Assembly (NCBI GenBank): GCA_021324935.1
Contig: JAJPIE010000012.1
Coordinates: forward strand, 62,001 to 126,000
DNA length: 64,000 nucleotides
Direction: 5' to 3'
DNA from: Acidobacteriota bacterium
GTDB lineage: Bacteria > Acidobacteriota > Terriglobia > Acidiferrales > UBA7541
The position numbers and the translations under genes are program-made. Positions 60,438-64,000 of the stretch are shown here, piece after piece; position 1 is the stretch's first letter, and every line of letters starts with the position of its first letter. The notes under the pieces were generated by a model that worked only from the letters and a program-made list of their open reading frames with translations, was not told the DNA's origin and ran no database searches.

Positions 60438-63400
60438 CTAGAACGCGTACCGCAGCGAGAACTGAACGAGACGCGGCACGCCCTTGGTGCTGGCGATCAC
60501 GCCGAAATTGCCGGGGCTTTCCACGTCGGTGGACAATGGGTTGGCAAAGTTCGCATGGTTCCAGATGTTGAAGAAATCGGTCGTGAACCGCAGCGACTGG
60601 CGTTCCGTCAAGCGGATGTTCTTAATCAACGAGAAATCCCAGTTCTGCTGAAATGGTCCGCGATAGATGTTCCGGCCGAGATTGCCGAATCCACTCACGC
60701 AGTAGTTGGTGTCCCCTGCGCCGCCGTTACAAAGCGCCTGGTTCGCTGCCAGCACGGGAACAGTCGTGAAATTGTTGATATTCACGTAACCGTTGAGGCG
60801 GTCCTTTACGCTGCCGCTGGTGTAGCCCGCCCCGATGCTTCCTCCCGCGGCCAGTTCCGCTGGCAGTAGCGGGGTACTTCCGGCACCAAGAAAGGCCGTC
60901 GCGGAGCCCGAATCTAAGATCGAGAACGGTGTTCCGGACTGGAAGATCGTAACTCCACTTACTTCCCATCCGCCCAGCACGCCCTTCTGCCAGCCTTTGG
61001 CATCGCGAAAAAACGGCAAGTCGTACACATAACTGATCGTGAGGCGATGAGTCCGGTCGAAGTCCGAAAGCCCGCGCGAGGCGTTGATATTGCTCTGATC
61101 GCCGAACGCGGTATTGAAAGCGGTGTTGCCGGTGGAGGTGGCGTCCGTAGAGCGGGAAAACGTATATGCGGCCTGCACATAGCCATCCTGCCAGCGGCGA
61201 GAGATCGTCGTCTGCAACGCGTGGTAATGAGAGTAGGCGTTGTTGGCGAAGATCTGGTAACCGGCATACCCGTTGAGGCCCGGGGTAGGAGTTCGAGCGA
61301 CTGCGTTCGAAAGGGTGTTCGCCGTGATCTGGTAGCTCACACCGTTCACGTCGGTAACGGTCACCGGATTGGTCGGAGTTGCATTCAAGGACTGGATAGC
61401 GTCGCTCGTCTGCCGCAAATGCACCGCGTGCGTACCGACGTAACCGACTTCCAATACCCACTGCTTGCCCAAATCACGTTGGATGGTGAGGTTCCACTGC
61501 TGCGTGCTGGGAACCTTGAAGTTGCGCGGGACTTCCAAGGCAAAATCGGCCACCGAGGGAATGCCGTTGCAGCCAGCTTGATTCGCGTAGACCGGGCTTT
61601 GCGTCGAATCCATTGTAGGAAGACCGGTCGAGTTCGAGACAAACCCTTGCAACACGGAGAGGCAAGGCAGGAACGCATTGCTCAGCACCCCTGCGGCCGG
61701 CAAAGCGTTCGGATTGGAGCCTAGTCCCGTGACCGGGTTGCAATACGGGCTATAGGGCGCAGGGTTCGCCGCAGCGCAAGGAGCAAAGAAATTCGTCAAG
61801 CCGCCCGGCGCGCTGCCTGCGAATACAATCGGCAAGAACGGCGTCTGGAACGAAAGTTGGTCCACAGCCCCGACATCCTCGCGCACGTAGTAAATGCCGT
61901 AGCCCGCACGCACCGTGGTTTTGTGGTGCCCAAACAGGTCGTAGGCAAGACCGATGCGTGGCCCAAGGCCGGTCGCGTAGTTGTTATTGAAGGTGGAAGC
62001 CTTGGCATCTCCCGTGAAGCCCGGAACGCCCAGATTATTGACGCAACCGGGATACACGAATGGGTTTTGCCCTTGCAGGGTAAGGCTCGATTGCACGTTG
62101 CCGATATGGCAATCGCCGTCGATCCACGCCCCCATGATTTCCGTGCGCAGGCCCAGGTTTAAGGTCAGGTCTTTCGTCACTTTCCAGTCGTCCTGCGCGA
62201 AGACGGCAAAGTCGTTCTGCTTGTACATGTGGTTGTAGACACCGCCGCCGCCAAAGCTGAACTCCGGCGCCCCGACCAGGAAGTTTTGCCAGTCGGTGCT
62301 GGGAATCGTAGAACTCAGCGGCCCGTTACTTGCCGTATTGGCGAAGAAGATCTGGCCATTAAAAGTTTGCGGGAAGAGCTTGTCCAGGTTGACGAAGGTC
62401 AGGTCGCCGCCGAAACGGAAAATATGTGCGCCATGAACCCACGAGAGAGTATCGGTCGCATTGTAATTATTCTGAATGTTGGAAGTGTCGGCTTGCGGCG
62501 TCGGCCCGATCTGGAAGCCTGAACTTACAAACGTGAATTTGTAAATGCTGCTGGTAATGTTGCTCATCGGGCGGTTGATGCCGAGGTTCGTCACGTTGAA
62601 CGGCTCTCCGTTGATGGTGGCCCCTTCCGGCTGCGAGTTGATCGCGGCGTTGTTGATATGCACGATGCCGAAGCGCGCCTCGTTGACGACCGTGGGACTG
62701 AACAGATGCGTTTCCGTGAAGCCGAAGAACCGGTCCCGCACGGGCAAGGTATAGGGAAAATTCAAGTCGGAGGCCGCGATGCTGCCTCCCAGGGAAGCCT
62801 GCAGGCCGCCGGCGCCAAAAGGCTCAAAGGTTTCGTTATTCGAATAGAAGAAGCGAGCGCTAATCTTGTCCGAACCGTTGTTGAATTCGCGGTCCCAGTT
62901 GGTGGTGAACTGATCGTCGGTGTATTTCCCCGGCTTGCTGACGGCCAATGGCGCAAGATTCACCGTCGGTTGGCAGGTTCCTGGAATATAGGAAATCCCG
63001 GGATTCGTTCCCACGCTGGGGATCAGATGGCCATTGGCATCGCCGCCGAATTGTGTTCCCTTGGCATTCAACAGATTAAGGACGACTGGGTCGATTTGGC
63101 TGGGGCTGATGGTAAGCGCCGGGCAGCCGCCTTGGGCGGGGTTGCTAAAGGTGGAGGCCAAAGTTGCCGCATCTCGTGCTTCCGGCAAGGAAGGAATATC
63201 CGTGCTGATAAATGTGCCCGGTGAAAGACCGCTTCGCTGCCGCGTCCCCTGGTAATTGATAAAGAAGTAGCCGAGCTTCTCTTTGACCACGGGACCACCC
63301 AGGCTGCCGCCGAAGACGTTCTGCTTCAGCACTGGTCGCGCCGATCCTTGTCGGTTCAGGAAAAAATCGTTCGCATTGAGCGCGTCATTTCGGAAAAACT

Positions 63401-64000
63401 CGTAAACGTCGCCGTGAAATTGGCGCGTGCCGGATTTCAGAATGGCGTTGATGTTGCCCCCGCCGTTGCGTCCCTGAGTCGCATCATAAAGCGAGGTCTG
63501 CACTTTGAATTCCTGGATCACATCAGGGTTCGGCAGCGGGGTGTTTGTGAGCTCCGCCACGTTGTAGTCGGTGGCGCTGATGCCCTCGATCAAGTAATTG
63601 TTATTGTCCTCGCGCTGACCGTTCACGATGATGCGCACATCGCCGCGCCCCAACTGTGTGGAATTGTTCAGGTCGCTCTGTGCCCCGGAAGATAGCGTCA
63701 GCAACTGTTGAAAATTCTGAGTGGCCAGGGGAAGGCTGCGAACCGTATTGGAGGTAATCGACTGGCCGGTGGTGGCGTTGGTGGTCTCCACCGTCGCGAC
63801 TTCGGCTGAGATCACAATCTTTTCCGTTACCGTGCCCGGCCTCAGAGAAATCGTGAGGCGCGTGGTTTCTGTGATGCGTACTTCGATGTTGGTTGCCTTT
63901 GCTTCCGCAAATCCGGACTTATTGACAACGACGTAGTAGATCGCCGGCGGCATCAAGGTAGCCTCGAAGCTCCCATCCGGCCCGGTGGTGAGCCGCCGGG
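60438..64000 (-). CDS. TonB-dependent receptor, Oar-like, N-terminus beyond right edge
   Basis: The frame is open to base 64000, so the protein start is missing. The visible 1,180 or so residues begin in the carboxypeptidase-regulatory-like Ig domain (PDGSFEATLMPPAIY). A plug domain follows, with NFQQLLTLSSGAQSD and RGDVRIIVNGQREDNNNYLIEG. The long barrel ends in a terminal aromatic residue (LRYAF). Such receptors are abundant in Acidobacteriota and take up unknown ligands, often oligosaccharides or peptides, using TonB energy. The gene ends with a strong terminator. The aminotransferase and amidohydrolase follow downstream on the same strand. Confidence 0.92.
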   Translation of the reverse strand, partial: RRLTTGPDGSFEATLMPPAIYYVVVNKSGFAEAKATNIEVRITETTRLTISLRPGTVTEKIVISAEVATVETTNATTGQSITSNTVRSLPLATQNFQQLLTLSSGAQSDLNNSTQLGRGDVRIIVNGQREDNNNYLIEGISATDYNVAELTNTPLPNPDVIQEFKVQTSLYDATQGRNGGGNINAILKSGTRQFHGDVYEFFRNDALNANDFFLNRQGSARPVLKQNVFGGSLGGPVVKEKLGYFFINYQGTRQRSGLSPGTFISTDIPSLPEARDAATLASTFSNPAQGGCPALTISPSQIDPVVLNLLNAKGTQFGGDANGHLIPSVGTNPGISYIPGTCQPTVNLAPLAVSKPGKYTDDQFTTNWDREFNNGSDKISARFFYSNNETFEPFGAGGLQASLGGSIAASDLNFPYTLPVRDRFFGFTETHLFSPTVVNEARFGIVHINNAAINSQPEGATINGEPFNVTNLGINRPMSNITSSIYKFTFVSSGFQIGPTPQADTSNIQNNYNATDTLSWVHGAHIFRFGGDLTFVNLDKLFPQTFNGQIFFANTASNGPLSSTIPSTDWQNFLVGAPEFSFGGGGVYNHMYKQNDFAVFAQDDWKVTKDLTLNLGLRTEIMGAWIDGDCHIGNVQSSLTLQGQNPFVYPGCVNNLGVPGFTGDAKASTFNNNYATGLGPRIGLAYDLFGHHKTTVRAGYGIYYVREDVGAVDQLSFQTPFLPIVFAGSAPGGLTNFFAPCAAANPAPYSPYCNPVTGLGSNPNALPAAGVLSNAFLPCLSVLQGFVSNSTGLPTMDSTQSPVYANQAGCNGIPSVADFALEVPRNFKVPSTQQWNLTIQRDLGKQWVLEVGYVGTHAVHLRQTSDAIQSLNATPTNPVTVTDVNGVSYQITANTLSNAVARTPTPGLNGYAGYQIFANNAYSHYHALQTTISRRWQDGYVQAAYTFSRSTDATSTGNTAFNTAFGDQSNINASRGLSDFDRTHRLTISYVYDLPFFRDAKGWQKGVLGGWEVSGVTIFQSGTPFSILDSGSATAFLGAGSTPLLPAELAAGGSIGAGYTSGSVKDRLNGYVNINNFTTVPVLAANQALCNGGAGDTNYCVSGFGNLGRNIYRGPFQQNWDFSLIKNIRLTERQSLRFTTDFFNIWNHANFANPLSTDVESPGNFGVIASTKGVPRLVQFSLRYAF

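Noticed and set aside
59223..60869. Plus-strand frame of 548 codons over the aminotransferase gene
   Set aside because: Antisense to a well-supported enzyme and running through the terminator into the receptor gene; no motifs.
1..64000. CRISPR array or cas genes
   Set aside because: The only Cas4-like region belongs to the TM0106-type fusion; no regularly spaced repeats were seen.

Overview
The window (about 57% GC) looks like a chromosomal piece of an Acidobacteriota-type bacterium. The clues are a large Oar-like TonB receptor with a carboxypeptidase-regulatory-like N-terminus, a GWxTD-domain protein, a PrsK/PrsR-like kinase and regulator pair, an M13 peptidase, and an EcsC-family protein. 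The phylum call is an inference from gene content, not from a marker gene.

Left part, about 1-13,254: an integrative element, or its remnant, lies against tRNA-Ser(UGA). It carries an ArdC-like antirestriction protein cut by the window edge, two very large convergent helicase-nuclease fusions (an SF1 helicase with a Vsr/MTES_1575-type nuclease, and a TM0106-type Cas4-like nuclease + RNase H-like + SF1 helicase), and a coupling protein that has lost its N-terminus. A tightly coupled VirB11/CpaF ATPase, RepB-type primase, excisionase-like HTH protein and tyrosine integrase follow. The integrase gene runs 14 bp into the tRNA. Directly after the tRNA is a gene end without a start, probably from a cytidylate kinase-like gene. 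The helicase pair is the best candidate for a little-described system, plausibly anti-phage cargo.

13,604-17,947: a membrane histidine kinase without a response regulator, followed by an ABC ATPase and an ABC-2 type permease.

17,997-46,866: a locus of about 29 kb, all on the minus strand, for making and exporting a surface polysaccharide. In transcription order it has: a PDZ-containing histidine kinase and a sigma-54 activator; a TPR protein and O-antigen ligase/polymerase; Wza-type exporter and Wzc-type tyrosine kinase; two SDR sugar enzymes; several glycosyltransferases and multi-spanning membrane proteins; a Wzm-type permease without a visible Wzt; and the modifying enzymes carbamoyltransferase and FkbM methyltransferase. 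Stop-start overlaps (ATGA) are frequent, so the locus is probably one or a few operons. A sigma-54-like promoter and an upstream dyad precede the kinase gene.

47,054-50,996: an operon of a GWxTD protein and a small carboxypeptidase-regulatory-like outer-membrane barrel, read from a good sigma-70 promoter, plus a 95-residue protein with its own promoter. 51,126-57,347 (plus strand): EcsC-like protein, a TIM-barrel glycosidase, a secreted beta-propeller, a Cys-rich secreted protein, YbaK-type deacylase and a secreted M13 peptidase. 57,363-64,000 (minus strand): cupin, Tat-type amidohydrolase, PLP aminotransferase, and a TonB-dependent receptor that continues past the right edge.
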